Assembly: GCA_012931725.1 (NCBI GenBank)
Contig: CM022953.1
Location: 56,310,535 to 56,374,534, forward strand
Reading direction: 5' to 3'
Length of the DNA: 64,000 nucleotides
Origin: Litsea cubeba
Taxonomy: Eukaryota > Streptophyta > Magnoliopsida > Laurales > Lauraceae
Position numbers and translations under genes: made by a program. Positions within the stretch are counted from its first letter, which is position 1. Every line of letters starts with the position of its first letter. Positions 27,394 to 39,374 of the stretch are shown here, piece after piece. Below the pieces are notes generated by a model that worked only from the letters and a program-made list of their open reading frames with translations, was not told the DNA's origin and did no database searches.

Positions 27394-30342
27394 AAAAGAG
27401 CCCATTCAAGTGAGAAAGGACATGAAGCCTAACCAGCCATATAAAAGATACAAATTTTATGGCTATTGTTATCATTGCAATAGGTATGGACATAGAAGGG
27501 CAGATTGTAAATTCTATGTGAGAAACAGCCCAGTTGTGAGAAGGAACCCTTTCTCAATCCTAAATAACCACAATATTGAGTGCTATATGTGTCATAATTA
27601 TGGACACATGGCTAGGGATTGTAGGCTGCCTACTGCTAAACCAATTCAGGTTGAAAAGAAACCCAAGTTAGTCAAAACTTGGAGGGCAAAGAAAAGTGCA
27701 GAAAAAGGCAAGGAATCTCTCATTGTGCAAACCGCTTACAATGCACAAAAGAAGACAGCACCATGGGTCCTTGATAGTGGCTGTTCGAGTCATATGACTG
27801 GTGATAAAGAAAAATTCATCAAGTTACAGCACTATGAAGGTGGTTCGGTAAAGTTGGGTAACAATGATGGTGCCAAAATTGTTGGAAAAGGTGTTGTTCA
27901 GCTGATGGCAAACAAGATCAGATCTGAAGAGGTCTTATATGTGTCTGGATTGAGACACAATCTGTTGAGTGTGAGCCAGATCTGTGATAAGGGCCACGAA
28001 GTTGTTTTTACAAAGAATGGGTTTGCTATCAAGAAGAGTAGCAACGGCAAAACAGTGGCTACTGGGTCAAGGACAGCTGGAAATCTTTACACCTTGTCAG
28101 ATGGAGCTGAAAAGACATGCTTATTGAGTCGGTCAGAAGAGAGTTGGTTGTGGCACAAACGCCTTGGGCATCTAAACTTTGGCAACATGTCAAAGATTTG
28201 CAATTCAAAGGCTGTTAGAGGTATGGCTACAGTTGAAAAGCCTTCAAACCCCATTTGTGACTCTTGTCAAAAGGGAAAGCAAACGAGGGTAATGTTCAAG
28301 ACGAAGGAGCATCATACGAAGAAACCTCTTGAGCTGGTACACACTGATCTCTGTGGACCGATGCGGACTCAAAGCACCAATGGAGATAAGTATTTTATGC
28401 TTTGCATTGATGATTTTACTCGCATGACATGGGTATTATTTCTTAAGCATAAACATCAAGCACTTGATCGGTTCAAAGTGTTTAAAGCACAGGTTGAAAA
28501 CATGCTAGGGAAGCAGATCAAGACGCTAAGGTCTGATCGTGGAGGCGAATTCACATCTGATGAATTCACTAAGTATTGTGAACATCATGGCATCCAAAGA
28601 CAATACTCAGCCCCTAGAACTCCACAGCAGAATGGAGTTGTTGAGCGCAAGAACCGCACTGTGCAAGAAATGGCACGCACCATGCTGGTTGAAAGTAAGA
28701 TGGCTGATAAGTATTGGAAAGAGGCGATTCATACGGCTGTTTATATTCAGAATCGTTGCTTGATCAGGCCACATGAAGATAAAACACCTTATGAGCTATG
28801 GTTTGGAAGAAAAGCTACAGTCAAGCACTTCAGAGTCTTCGGTAGCAAGTGTTACATCAAGCGGCTCGAACAAAATCCGGGCAAATTTGAAGAAAGAGCC
28901 GATGAAGGTATTTTTCTGGGTTACTCATCCTCTAGTAAAGCTTACAGATGCCTTAACAAAAGGACCAGAAAAATTATTGAAAGTGCTGATGTTAGAATTG
29001 ATGAAAACCATGAGTCAAAGAAGGTAACTCATAATGACAGTCCAGTTTATGAGGACTCGAGTGAGATTGATGATGAAGTGGCTGAACCTGATTCTGAAAA
29101 GGCAAAAGATGATTCAGAGGATACTTCTCCTAGAAAGAAAAGTACTTGGGTAGAGCAACACCCTAAGGATCAAATCATTGGAGATCCTGAGGCCGGTGTA
29201 AAAACTAGACAAAGTGTAGTTAGCAATTACTCACTTGTGTCCACCATTGAGCCCAAGACAGTAGCTGAAGCTAGTCTAGATGAAAGCTGGTTAAAAGCTA
29301 TGCATGAGGAGTTGGAGCAGATTGAGAAAAACTCCACATGGGAACTAGTCCCTAGACCCACTGATAAGAATGTGATTGGTACAAAATGGGTCTTTCGGAA
29401 CAAGCTGAATGAAGATGGTCAGGTCATACGAAACAAGGCAAGGTTGGTTTGTAAAGGCTATGCACAAGTTGAAGGCATAGATTTTGAAGAGACCTTTGCA
29501 CCGGTGGCTCGTCTGGAAGCCATTCGTATGTTTCTTGCATTGGCTGCCTATAAAACCTTCAAGGTATTTCAGATGGATGTTAAGTCAGCTTTCTTGAATG
29601 GTTTACTTGAAGAAGAGGTCTACATTGAGCAACCTGATGGCTTTCTAATTAGCAAAAATTCAGACTTAGTTTGCAAGCTGAAGAAGGCTCTATATGGACT
29701 GAAACAGGCGCCAAGGGCATGGTATGCAAGGCTGGATCTTTATCTTCGCAAGATCGGTTTTGGAAAAGGACTAGTTGATAGCAATCTGTATGTCAAATCT
29801 GATTCAAGCAAACAGCTGGTGGTTATTGTTTATGTTGATGACATAATATTTGGAGGCAATGATGAGAATATGTGCAGGATTTTTGCTGAAGATATGACGA
29901 AAGAATTTGAGATGTCTATGCTTGGAGAGCTAAAGTTCTTCCTAGGATTACAAGTTCAGCAGCTGAAAAATGGTATTTTTATATCTCAGATGAAATATAT
30001 AAAGGAAATGCTGAAGCGTTTTAACATGGAAGACAGCAAGCCCGTGAGCACGCCAATGACAACGAACACGAAACTTAGCAAAGATGATAAGGCTTCGTCC
30101 GTTGATCACACCACCTATCGTTCTATGATAGGAAGCTTGCTTTACTTGACTGCTACAAGACCAGATCTTCTACAAGCAGTATGTATGGTGGCTCGATTTC
30201 AAGCATCACCAACTGAGACGCACCTTACAGCAGTGAAAAGGATATTTCGATATCTAAAAGGTACTATGGAGCTTGGAATATGGTATCCTAAAGGTAAATC
30301 CTTTACTCTTGTCGCATACTCAGACGCCGATTGGGCTGGTTT
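27344..30342 (+). CDS. pol: Pol of element D: protease, integrase, reverse transcriptase
   Basis: About 1,000 open codons. Order: two CCHC knuckles (CYHCNRYGHRRADC, CYMCHNYGHMARDC), protease (WVLDSGCSSHMTG), integrase zinc domain (LWHKRLGHLNFGNM...CDSCQKGKQ), integrase core (HTDLCGP, RSDRGGEFTS, NGVVERKNR), then RT (KNSTWELVPRP, ARLVCKGYAQVEGIDFEETF, MDVKSAFLNGLLEEEVYIEQ, LYGLKQAPRAW, catalytic YVDDIIFGGND) and the start of RNase H (YSDADWAG). All catalytic residues I can check are present. The frame is lost at a T3 run (30340-30342), where the RNase H continues one base on. Apart from the two single-base frame changes this is an intact pol. No in-frame ATG marks its start, as expected for a polyprotein. 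Confidence 0.95.
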
Positions 30343-30785
30343 GCGTAGATGATCGCAAGAGTACAAGTGGTGGTGCATTCTATCTTGGTGATAGATTGGT
30401 AGCTTGGCACAGCAAGAAGCAAGACTCCGTCTCACTTTCGACAGCGGAAGCAGAATATATTGCAGCGGCAACTTGTTGTACGCAAGTGTTATGGATGCGT
30501 CAAATGCTCTCTGATTTAGGAGTTCCAACAACAGATCCTACGCCGATCCTCTGTGATAACACTAGTGCAATTCATATCTCCAAGAATCCAGTTCAGCATT
30601 CAAGGACTAAGCATGTTGCAATCCGCTATCACTTTCTCAAGGATAAAGTTGCAGATGGTGAGGTAAAGTTGGAATACGTTCCTACTACTGAGCAAGTGGC
30701 TGATATCTTCACAAAACCTTTGCCAAAGGAAGTCTTCGAGTATCTCCGAAAGAAATTAGGAGTTACTCACTCTCCTACACCTTAG
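30343..30785 (+). CDS. RNase H end of element D pol, shifted by one base
   Basis: Continues the RNase H after the frame change: CVDDRKSTSGGAFYLGD, catalytic Glu in SLSTAEAEYIAA, Asp in LCDNTSAIHISKNP, then HSRTKHVAIRYHFLKD, VADIFTKPLPKEVF and the end THSPTP at TAG 30783. Length and motif spacing are normal for copia RNase H. With the upstream part it would be complete. Confidence 0.95.
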
Positions 30786-31188
30786 GAGATGTGCCAGAAA
30801 GGGGGAGCAATGAATTCGTTGAATATCTTATTTGCTCCTAGATTGGTCCCTTTGGAATTATTGTCAAAGGGGGAGAAGATTATGCATGGAAAGGTTGATA
30901 TGCATGTCATCTTGAGAAGGTTATCTGGAGATTGGTATCAAGTTATGCTGAGAAGATTATGCAAGGAAAGACTATATGCATGTTGAAGTTAGTCTTATGC
31001 TAAGAAGATGAAAATATGATAGCATGAGGAAGATGGAAGATTGGAATGAAAATTGGTATCAAGATAGTGAATGAGAAGATCATGTTCCAAGGGGAGTTTA
31101 TTGTTCTAAAAAGGCTCTATGATGTCAACATGTTCCAAGTGTCTGTGTTGAAGTTCCAAGTGTTGCCAACAATTCCAAAGGGGGAGAT
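30786..31188 (+). promoter_or_regulatory. 3' untranslated part of element D with four polypurine tracts
   Basis: No coding. AGAAAGGGGGAGC (30796-30808), CAAAGGGGGAGAAG (30865-30878), CCAAGGGGAG (31087-31096) and the functional-position tract CCAAAGGGGGAGAT (31175-31188) just before the 3' LTR. Confidence 0.85.
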
Positions 31189-32468
31189 TGTTGGAATTTG
31201 AGATGCATTGAGTTGAATCTTGAAGCATTGGTGTGTTTGGTGTCTCAAGCATCAAATTGTATTGGAATTATTGTCAACACTATGTCTCAATCATGTGTTG
31301 AAAGAGTGGAAGTGATAGAGCTCAAGAAGAATGAAAAAGGAAAACAGTGAAGAAAATCAGTTTTTCCTGGTGCAGTGTACCCGGTCGACCGAGCTCCCTG
31401 GCCGGTCGACCGAGCATGAAGAAAGTGCAAAATCAGAGCTTACAGTTATTTTTGACACAGAGGTCATCCGGTCGACCCAGCTCCTGGTGCGGTCAACCGA
31501 GCATGCACGCGGTCGACCGAGGCTTCCAGGATGTCGACCGAGCTCGGGTTCCAGAATTTGACAACTTACAACTTGTTGAAAGTTCGTCAGGCGCCCAGTT
31601 CACCCGGTCGACCGAGCAAAGTATGATGTCGACCGAGCACACACAGACAGCAAGTAACGCAGAATTAGAAGTCTTTTGCTAAAAGTTAGGAATTTTTTGT
31701 AATTCGTTTGGGACTCTTTCTAAACGAATTGTAGCCTATTTTGGACACTCTTTGGGGTTGCTAAAACCTATATAAACACTCCTAATCTCGTTTTCAATAA
31801 CAAGCATCAAAGAAAGAAGAGTTTGAGAGAGTTTTGGAGAGAAGAGTGCTTGGAGAAGAAGGTGCTTATGTCTTGCTGTTGTGGAGCAACTTTCTACAGC
31901 AAGTGTGGACGAATTTGAAGCCTCATGAAGATGGTATTTTCGTTCATAAGATAAGTCTCTCTTTTATGCTTTAGATTTCTATTTGTAAGGGATTGAGAGA
32001 GAGAGAATTGTAGAGGGGAAAGGGCTGTAGATCAGTTTATCTTCTTTGCTGTAATCATCAAGTTGGTGCTTGGTGTTTTGGGGTTTGGTGATCCTGTCTG
32101 TGGGTGCAGACAAATTGTAAAGGGAGTTGTAGCTTCCTAGATAGTTGGTGCTATCTGAAACCTAAGGGAGTCGGTGCTTCCTAGATAGTTGGTGCTATCT
32201 GAAACCTAAGGGAGTCGGTGCTTCCTAGATAGTTGGTGCTATCTGAATTTAAGGGTTGGTGCTCTTTGTCGTCGGTGCGACTAAATAAGATTCAGACCTG
32301 TACCGGATTGTTGTTCGGACGGGATTGAACCGTGGACGTAGCCTTTTGGTGAACCACGTAAAATCTGGTGTCAAATTGTGTGGTTTGATTTGAATTGTTG
32401 TTAGCAAGGACCTGTTTAAAAGAGATCACTGATTCACCCCCCCCTCTCAGTGATCACGAGATTTAACA
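31189..32468 (+). repeat. 3' LTR of element D
   Basis: Same as the 5' LTR except for one missing A (GAAGAAAATCAG), one missing T (TTATTTTTGACAC), G to A in GTGCTTATGTC and C to T in the last bases (GAGATTTAACA). Confidence 0.95.
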
Positions 32469-33169
32469 GTTTTGTAATTGGATTAAGTTCTCTCACATAG
32501 CATGCTCTAGAGCACTTATCTTTGATCTTTTGTAGCTTGATTTTGATGATTTATTGTTAGGGTAGTTAGATGATGATCTAGGATCTTGGCCTTTGATTTT
32601 CTCTTACTTTGATCTTCATTGTTATATCATCCAATCCAATTAGGCAAAAGATTGCTAATTGAATTGTAGATTTGGGAGTTGAATTAGAACATGCATTATT
32701 TGAATTAATTATATACTTAGTGGATTTTGGATTGCCTAATCCCTTATCTTGATTGTTATTAATTTTAATCCTTCTTTGATTTGTTATTTTCACTTTTAGA
32801 TTGTTAGATACACATTTCGTATAACTTGTTTTAAAATTGTACACATTTCACACCACATCTTCACCTTAAATCTTCCATTTCCACCACCATTCACACACTA
32901 GTTTATTGTAGTTTGTTAGATTAGCTTAGATCAAATTAATTTCATATCTTAGATTATTAATTAATTATTTTCATTGCATAGTTTAATAGTTTTAATTGCT
33001 CACTTCAATTGTCCTTATTAGTTATATCTTAGTTCAATTCTACTTTAATTGGATTCATTGCTTGTTCCATCCTCTTCTCATGGGATCGATAATCCGGACT
33101 CTTTAGTCCTTTACTACTTAACGACACCGTAGTCTTGCGGTTAAGCATTGCACATTTAAGTGTCTATCA

Positions 33170-33440
33170 AATTTATTTGTGTTTGCTTTGAATTTATCTG
33201 AGTTTGATACGAATTAAGTGAATTTATCTGAGTTTGCTGTGAATGTATCTAACTTTGATGTGAACTTATTTGACTTTGGCATGAGTTTATTTGAGTTTAT
33301 ACGAATTTATCTGTGTTTGAAAAAAAGTTATGCCACTTCGATATGAGATTATCTAACTAGATTTGGTTTGGTTTGACTAAATTTAGTTTAAATTTATCTA
33401 GCTTTGATAAAAATTTATCTGAATCTAGCAACCTGCCCCA
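33170..33440. repeat. Degenerate ~22-bp minisatellite, right part
   Basis: Repeats of GAATTTATCTGAGTTTG(A/C)T..., continuing the block at 23436-23543 after the insertion of E. Units are heavily diverged (ATCTAACTTTGATGTGAAC, TTATCTGTGTTTG). Confidence 0.8.
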
Positions 33441-34346
33441 TGTGACTTATGCAATCAGTTGTTCAAGTAATCTCTAAGGTTTTCTTCTTTAGCTCTTCAT
33501 TTCTGTTGAAACAGTGTCTTCTATCAAGGTGCTCTTCTAATGTCGAGAAAGAAAGACTTTCCTTAAGGTTGTTATAGGACTAGCCATGAGGATTATGAGG
33601 TAGTTCACTTGCCATGGTCTAAGACCCAACCCGTTACAGATGGTAAGGACCTTGTAGAAATAATCCGGGAAAGACAGTGATGCCACATGCTTAGGGACCA
33701 CACACTCATTTAAATGGTTAGAAGGGCAAATGAGTCATAAAAAATCTGATGCCACATGCTTAGGGACCACACACTCATTTAAATGGTTAGAAAGGCAAAT
33801 GAATCATAAAAAATCTGATGTCACATGCTTAGGGACCACTGCCTAAATTAATTCCATGCGCAAGGGACTCTAGGCCTTAAACATTAATGCTCTATCCTAG
33901 AGACTTTATAGCCCAATAATAAGGGATCTCTCCCTAATTTACCCTTTAATTAAATACGAATCTGACTATGACTCATTATTGGATTTCAGTCACAAAAAAA
34001 AAATACTATTAGTTTAGACTTTTAAAAATTGAGAGTTATGATTATCTAATTAAAAGGGTATTCGGATCACCCCATGTCCTTAAAGTTCCTAGCAAATACA
34101 AACTACCTCTATGAATTGGTTGACTTCCCAAGCAACTCTATCGAGGAAAAAGTGTATCGTTATTAATATGAAGGATTACACTCGCCTTTTCTACTAACAA
34201 GGATTTATAAAAATAATATAAAATACCTAAATAAGAAGCAATAAAACTAAAACAAAGGGATTAGAAGCAACTGTGCAACACTTATTGATTATGTATTAAG
34301 TATAATACATAACTTAAATAATTAAATATGATGAAATAAACCAAGT
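33441..34346. other. Intergenic sequence, no gene seen
   Basis: Contains the 69-bp tandem repeat at 33679-33838. The stretch 33840-34340 is A/T-rich and resembles decayed non-coding transposon sequence, with no domain or terminal structure I can name. Confidence 0.4.
33679..33838. repeat. 69-bp tandem repeat, 2.3 copies
   Basis: GATGCCACATGCTTAGGGAC at 33679 and 33748 and GATGTCACATGCTTAGGGAC at 33817; period exactly 69, units ~96% identical. Confidence 0.95.
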
Positions 34347-34351
34347 ATGTA

Positions 34352-37134
34352 TGTAAGGTCCGTGACCTTACTGGGTCAGTTGGGCCCAAAACCCGGACCG
34401 TTGACCCGTTTTAATTTGTTATTATTTTATTTAATTATATTTTAGATATTTAAGTAGGTTTAGATCATGAGCGAGTTTCTTTTAGCATTAGAATAGTTCC
34501 TGCGAAGTTTCGTTCGATTCTGAGTTCGTTTGATCATAGCAGGGGTGTAATTTGCAATTTAGGGAAAATTGAGTGTTTTTCCGAAATATTCCAAACGCCG
34601 TGATTTATGGGTTCGTCTCGTCGTTCTGATGACTTTTGTCTCTTGACTCATCGCGATCCGGCGATCAGAAACCTTTCAAGTGGTCCATTCTTTCACTGGA
34701 CCCACTTAAAGGGGCGATTCGGTCTTTTCCCTTTAATTATCTTCTTAAACGAAAGCCTAACCCTAAATTCATTTCATTCTCTGCAACCGACGAAGAACCG
34801 CAGCCATTTCTTTCTTCCTCTTCCTTTCTCAAGCCAGATCTCAGCCCTAGAAAACCCTATTCGAAGATCCGATCCGCTAGAGTTCATCATCGCGATCCCC
34901 TTTTGCTTCCGGTGTAAGTTTGGTAAGCATTCTCCCACCTTCATCTTTTTTAATCTTATGGCTTTTGGTTAGATTTAGGTCCGATCTTGATTCTTTCGAT
35001 ATGCATTGCATTTTAAACATGTATGTTTGTTTTCATTTGATTGGTTATGATTCTAATAGATTTCCCCTTTAATTCCAAGCATGTTTTGATATTGATTTGG
35101 GGATTTTTAATGTTAGGTTAGGTTTATGGAATGAATGAGATAAATTGTTAAATTGGTACCCCTTTATGTTTTAAATTGTTAGAAATGATGAGAATGATGA
35201 TTGTGATGATTGGGGAGCAGGAGGCACATTTTCTGCAGGTTTGCCATGGTTTGGCTGGAGGAAAAAGGGGCAGAAAATCCATTTTCGGGTTACAGCACAG
35301 TACGTCCGATCGATCGGACTGTACCTCCGATCGATCGGACTGTGTGTTAACTGAGAGGTGTACAGGTCCGATCGATCGCACAGTACGTCCGATCGATCGG
35401 AGGGTAATTTTCTGACAGCACTTGGAAACTTCGAAAACCTGTAACTTTCGATCCGCCCGTTGGATTTCTACATATAATATATCGTTGGAAAGCCCTTGAG
35501 ACGTAGAATCCAATGGTTCTAGTTTCATCACGATCGGAGGTCGGAAAGTGATGTAAATACTTGGATTATTGATCCAGCTCAAGTTTTATTGGAAATAAGA
35601 CCGGTAACCTAGGTTTGGGCCTTAGATGTTGGAAACCATCAATTTACTCTCACTTAACCATTAATGGGATTGGAATCGAATCACGTGCTTGGTGTGAATT
35701 CGATGGGTTGTCTAGGTATTTGTGTATTGCACGTAGTGTAACCGAATGCACATGGAGTTGAATTTAATGATGTTCAACATGATTGTACACCAAGGAATTA
35801 TCCTAAAAGCATCATTGATTCAATTTCCACATGTACTCCATTAGAATACGTAGGATACAGGGATGACACCACTTACCTAGGGTTGGATTGTAATTCTTCC
35901 TTGACTTGTGACTTGTATCTGTTGATAACATCTCCTTATAGAATTTAGGACTTGGATTTGACTTAGAGTGTACCATAGGAACCCGTGTCTTGTATTGATG
36001 AACTTGACTGGCCAGTAATGGAAGGGGATTATCACGTGTTTCACTTGTCTTGTATCGTCTTGAATAAGATAATCCCTAAGAACTTGTCTTGTACTTGGAA
36101 CTAGCCAGACTTGCTTGTCTTGTCTGTTCTTGAGTCAAAACCACTTTATTATTGTTTGCATATCATGGCCATCTGTAGTTTGGGATTTAATGACGAATCA
36201 GTTACTCCGGTTGTCGGAGTGGGCAGCCGGCGTAAGACGGCGTCCATGGCGTTGAATAGCTGGGAGCGGGCTAGGACCGTGCTGCTATTCCCAGGACAGG
36301 GAGCTAGGATCCCACTGGAGCCGGACTATGGTATCAGTAGTCCAAGGGGATTGTTACTGGTACCCCAGGAGGTGGCATAGGACATCCTCGGAGTCTCCCT
36401 CTTGCTTGTCTGGCTTGCATTTGCATGGATAGTGGTTATTGTTAGATGATTGCTAGGATTCCTGTTATTGTTTCTACAAATTAATCTCGCTTTATGCCTA
36501 GCTTCATATTCTTGTATTCATATGATTTTATACTTGTCATTACTCTACACTTGATGCATGTCGTGTTTATTATGTTTTGTATATCTATTGCTCAACATGT
36601 TGTTGACTTTGTTCCTTGATGTGCAGACACATCAGGTGAGTTCTTCTACGAGGAGCAGGCAGGTGAGGAGATCCCAGAGGATCTCCAACCAGCAGAGGAG
36701 GCACGAGAATGGCGTGCCGATGACGTAGAGTAGCGTCATCATATCCTGGCACGAGAGAGAGATAAACTTGGTTTCATTAGATTATCTTTCATTTATTATT
36801 TCTCTCGTCGAACTTTATATTACATTGACTCTGTTTCTTTGATTGGCCATGTTTAGTGGGATGGCCATTGTAATAAATTACTTAACTTTTTAGTTCTGTT
36901 TCTCTTTCTTACAAACTTTAATTTAATGAGATTATTATCCATTGCTTGAGATTCTATATGTCTAGAGTTGTTTGGACTCTATTTGTATTGTACCACATGA
37001 GGTTTGAGGTTTGAAATATTAAATCCTCACCGCGGACTACGATCCGTGGGCCCAAAGGATAAAATTTTTAATTAGTCCTAAAATTCACTCTCCGGATCCG
37101 GTTATTTCTTTAATCGGGTTCGGGGGACGTGACA
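34352..37134 (+). repeat. 5' LTR of element F
   Basis: 2,783 bp, TGTAAGGTCCG...GACGTGACA. A CT-rich leader-like stretch (34770-34900) is followed by a splice donor-like GGTGTAAGTTTGGTAAG (34909-34926). Further in are the palindromes (35306-35398), the words ATCCGCCCGTTGGAT and CGTTGGAAAGC (35450-35490), and a GC-rich segment (36195-36380). Compared with the 3' LTR it lacks ~128 bp (matching 42661-42787), ~51 bp (43726-43776) and 9 bp (~42255). The frames that can be read within it are not conserved as proteins. Confidence 0.95.
35306..35398 (+). repeat. Two pairs of CCGATCGATCGG palindromes in the F LTR
   Basis: CCGATCGATCGG at 35306 and 35327 (21 bp apart), CCGATCGATCGC at 35366 and CCGATCGATCGG at 35387 (21 bp apart). 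The same four sites are at 43094-43188 in the 3' LTR with the same spacing. Confidence 0.95.
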
Positions 37135-37137
37135 GAT

Positions 37138-37149
37138 TGGTATCTGAGC
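37138..37149 (+). promoter_or_regulatory. Primer binding site of element F
   Basis: TGGTATCTGAGC, three bases after the LTR; one mismatch to the tRNA-iMet site TGGTATCAGAGC. Confidence 0.85.
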
Positions 37150-37301
37150 AGTGGTTGGTTTCTCAGGGTAAAAATTGTAGAAACCATAGGACGCGTGTGA
37201 GGATTTCGTTAGTTAGTAGGTTTATATTTTTAGTTTTGTTTCTAGCATTGTGATGTTAGCTTGGGGCATATTGGAACTAACCTTGAATGTTTTACAGGAT
37301 T

Positions 37302-39374
37302 ATGGCTGGTAGACATAATACCCGAGGTGAGGGTAGTTCGTCTCAGAATGGCTCTGAGAATCAATTCCCCCAGTTCATGGCAGCTTTCATTCAGTCCCAA
37401 AACGACATGGCTGAGCAGAGCCAGAAACAAAATGAGGACCAGGCTGTATTCCAAGCACATATGCTTGAGGTAGTGCAGAAGGTGGGCCAGCCACAGGCCA
37501 AAGAGTATGATCTCAATGAGTTGGTTGAGAAGTTCAGGAAGAGGTTTCCACCTGAGTTCCATGGCATTGAGGACCCCGCTATAGCAGATGAGTGGGTTGT
37601 CCAAATAGAGAAGATATACGAGGTGTTTCGGTGCACTGGCATTCAGCAGGTGCAGTTAGCAGCCCACATGTTCCGTGGAGCCGCTGAGAGATGGTGGAAG
37701 ACCGCCAAACACCCCTATGAGGAGATTGCTGAGGAAGTAGCCTGGAGAACTTTTACAGAGCAATTCTAGAAGAAGTTTATCCCGGAGCACTATAGGGATC
37801 AAAAGATGGAGGAGTTCGAGAGGCTGGTACAGGGTGACTTGATAGTACAGGATTATGAGATTGCCTTCACCCATCTATTTCGATTTGCTGAGAGTCTGAT
37901 TCAGCCAGAGTCAGAGAGAGTCCGGAGATTTATCAAGGGATTGCGAGCAGATATAAAGATGCAAGTACAGCGTAGTAGATTGACCAACTATGATGATGTG
38001 GTTAAGGAAGCTTATTGGGCAGAGGAGTCCCTAAAGGAGGTGATTGCTTTGGAGCAGCAGAGGATCTTAGTATTGATCCCTCCACCCAGGACACAGGGAT
38101 CTTCGTCTCTGTCGTATCAGCAGCCTGCACCTAAGAGGCTACGATTTGAGCCTACACTCCGACCGCAGCCACAGCGAGTCTCTTGCATGCATTGTGGCGG
38201 GAATCATTTTGGCCGTGATTGCAGGAAGCAGTCCAGTGCATGTTTCAACTATGGAGATCTAGGGCATAAGGTTCGTTTTTGCCCAGGGAAGACAGGAGTA
38301 GCACCACCACCACCTTTTCCAACTCCGGCGCCCAGGCCACCACATCCTGCGCAGCCGTTGAGACAGATGCCTCCTGGACAGGCCAGGCCACAGCAGCAGC
38401 AGCAGCAGCAGATGATTGTCCGACCACCTCAGCCACCGCAGCAGCGCCCTCCAGTACCTCAGCAGCGCTATCAGCAGAGACCCCCAGCACCCAGATTCCA
38501 GGGGCGTGGTCAGAGACCACCGCAGCAATATCATCAGCAGCGTCCCCAGCAGGCAGGGAGAGCTTATGCTCTGACTCATGAGGAAGCAGAGGCTGCAGGA
38601 AATGTCATTGAAGGTACACTTTTAGTTTGTGGATTTGATGCTAAAGTTTTGTTTGATCCTGGATCCACACACTCGTTTGTTGCACCAGCATTTGCACTGC
38701 ACTTGGGGGAGGATAAGGAGATACTACCCTATGATTTGATAGTAGCTATCCCTGTAGGTAGACATGTAGCTTGTAATATCATCTACCCTAGGTGTAGTAT
38801 TCGGATTGGGGAAGTTAAGCTGACCGTCAGTTTGATCATCTTACCAATGGCGGAGTTTGATGTGATACTCGGTATGGATTGGTTAGCTAAGAACCGAGCA
38901 GTGTTAGATTATTTTAACAAGACTGTGAAGTTGCAGAGTGCAGATCGTAGTGTTGAGTTTATTGGAGCTGAAAAGCCCATCTCCACTCGGATGATTTCTG
39001 CATTGAAGGCAGAGCGGTTAATGAGGAGCGGTTGCGAAGGTTTTATCGCATTTATTGCGGAAGATAAGGAGTCCAAGTCTGTTGATGAGATTCCAGTGGT
39101 GCGAGGATTCCCGGATGTGTTTCCGGATGAGATTCCTGGATTGCCACCTGTTTGTGAGTTGGATTTCACGATTGAATTGCAGCCAGGGACAGCACCTATT
39201 TCAAAGGCCCCGTATAGGATGGCACCAGCAGAATTGAAAGAGTTGAAAACTCAGATTGGAGATCTGTTGGATAAGGGTTTCATCAGGCCCAGTGTTTCAC
39301 TGTGGGGAGCTCCGGTGATATTTGTGAAGAAGAAGGACGGGACTATGCGGATGTTATTGATTACAGACAGTTGA
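37302..39374 (+). pseudogene. Gag, protease and RT start of element F
   Basis: One frame from ATG 37302 (MAGRHNTRGEGSS), with TAG at 37767-37769. Gag domain: FRKRFPPEFHGIEDPAIADE, AERWWKT, then after the stop KKFIPEHYRDQKMEEFERL and RFAESLI. Two zinc knuckles: CMHCGGNHFGRDC, and CFNYGDLGHKVRFC in which the second Cys is Tyr. A Pro/Gln-rich linker (CAG/CCA-rich DNA, 38290-38560) follows, then protease with VLFDPGSTHSF (the usual Ser is Pro) and VILGMDWL. RT begins PVVRGFPDVFPDEIPGLPP. The frame breaks near 39360 by a one-base loss, followed closely by a 15-18-bp deletion between two AACAAG words. Confidence 0.9.

Larger units (their letters stand above)
24586..32468 (+). mobile_element. Element D: young full-length Ty1/copia retrotransposon
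   Basis: 7,883 bp with LTRs 24586-25867 (1,282 bp) and 31189-32468 (1,280 bp). By direct reading the LTRs differ by two substitutions and two one-base indels (~99.8% identical), about 60,000 years at a rice-like LTR rate. Target duplication GTTAT/GTTTT (24581-24585, 32469-32473), one mismatch. Gag and pol are open except for two single-base frame changes, both in T runs. It is the youngest element in the window, and inserted into solo LTR E. Confidence 0.95.
23544..33169 (+). mobile_element. Element E: Athila-type solo LTR, split by element D
   Basis: Left part 23544-24585 starts TGATGAGTG..., right part 32469-33169 ends with ACACCGTAGTCTTGCGGTTAAG-like U5 sequence and ...GTCTATCA. Flanked by a perfect 5-bp duplication AATTT (23539-23543, 33170-33174). 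The TGATGAG start and the CCG...CTTGCGGTTAAGC end are typical of Athila/Tat-group LTRs. Without D it is about 1.74 kb. There is no internal coding region, so it is a solo LTR left by recombination between two LTRs, later hit by D. Confidence 0.8.

Noticed and set aside
34607..34972. Plus-strand 121-codon frame in LTR F
   Set aside because: A CT-rich leader read through a splice donor-like site; it differs between the two LTRs by frame-changing indels.
35148..35582. 144-codon minus-strand frame in both F LTRs
   Set aside because: It overlaps the palindromes, is inside an LTR, and shows no domain. It is conserved only because the LTRs are.
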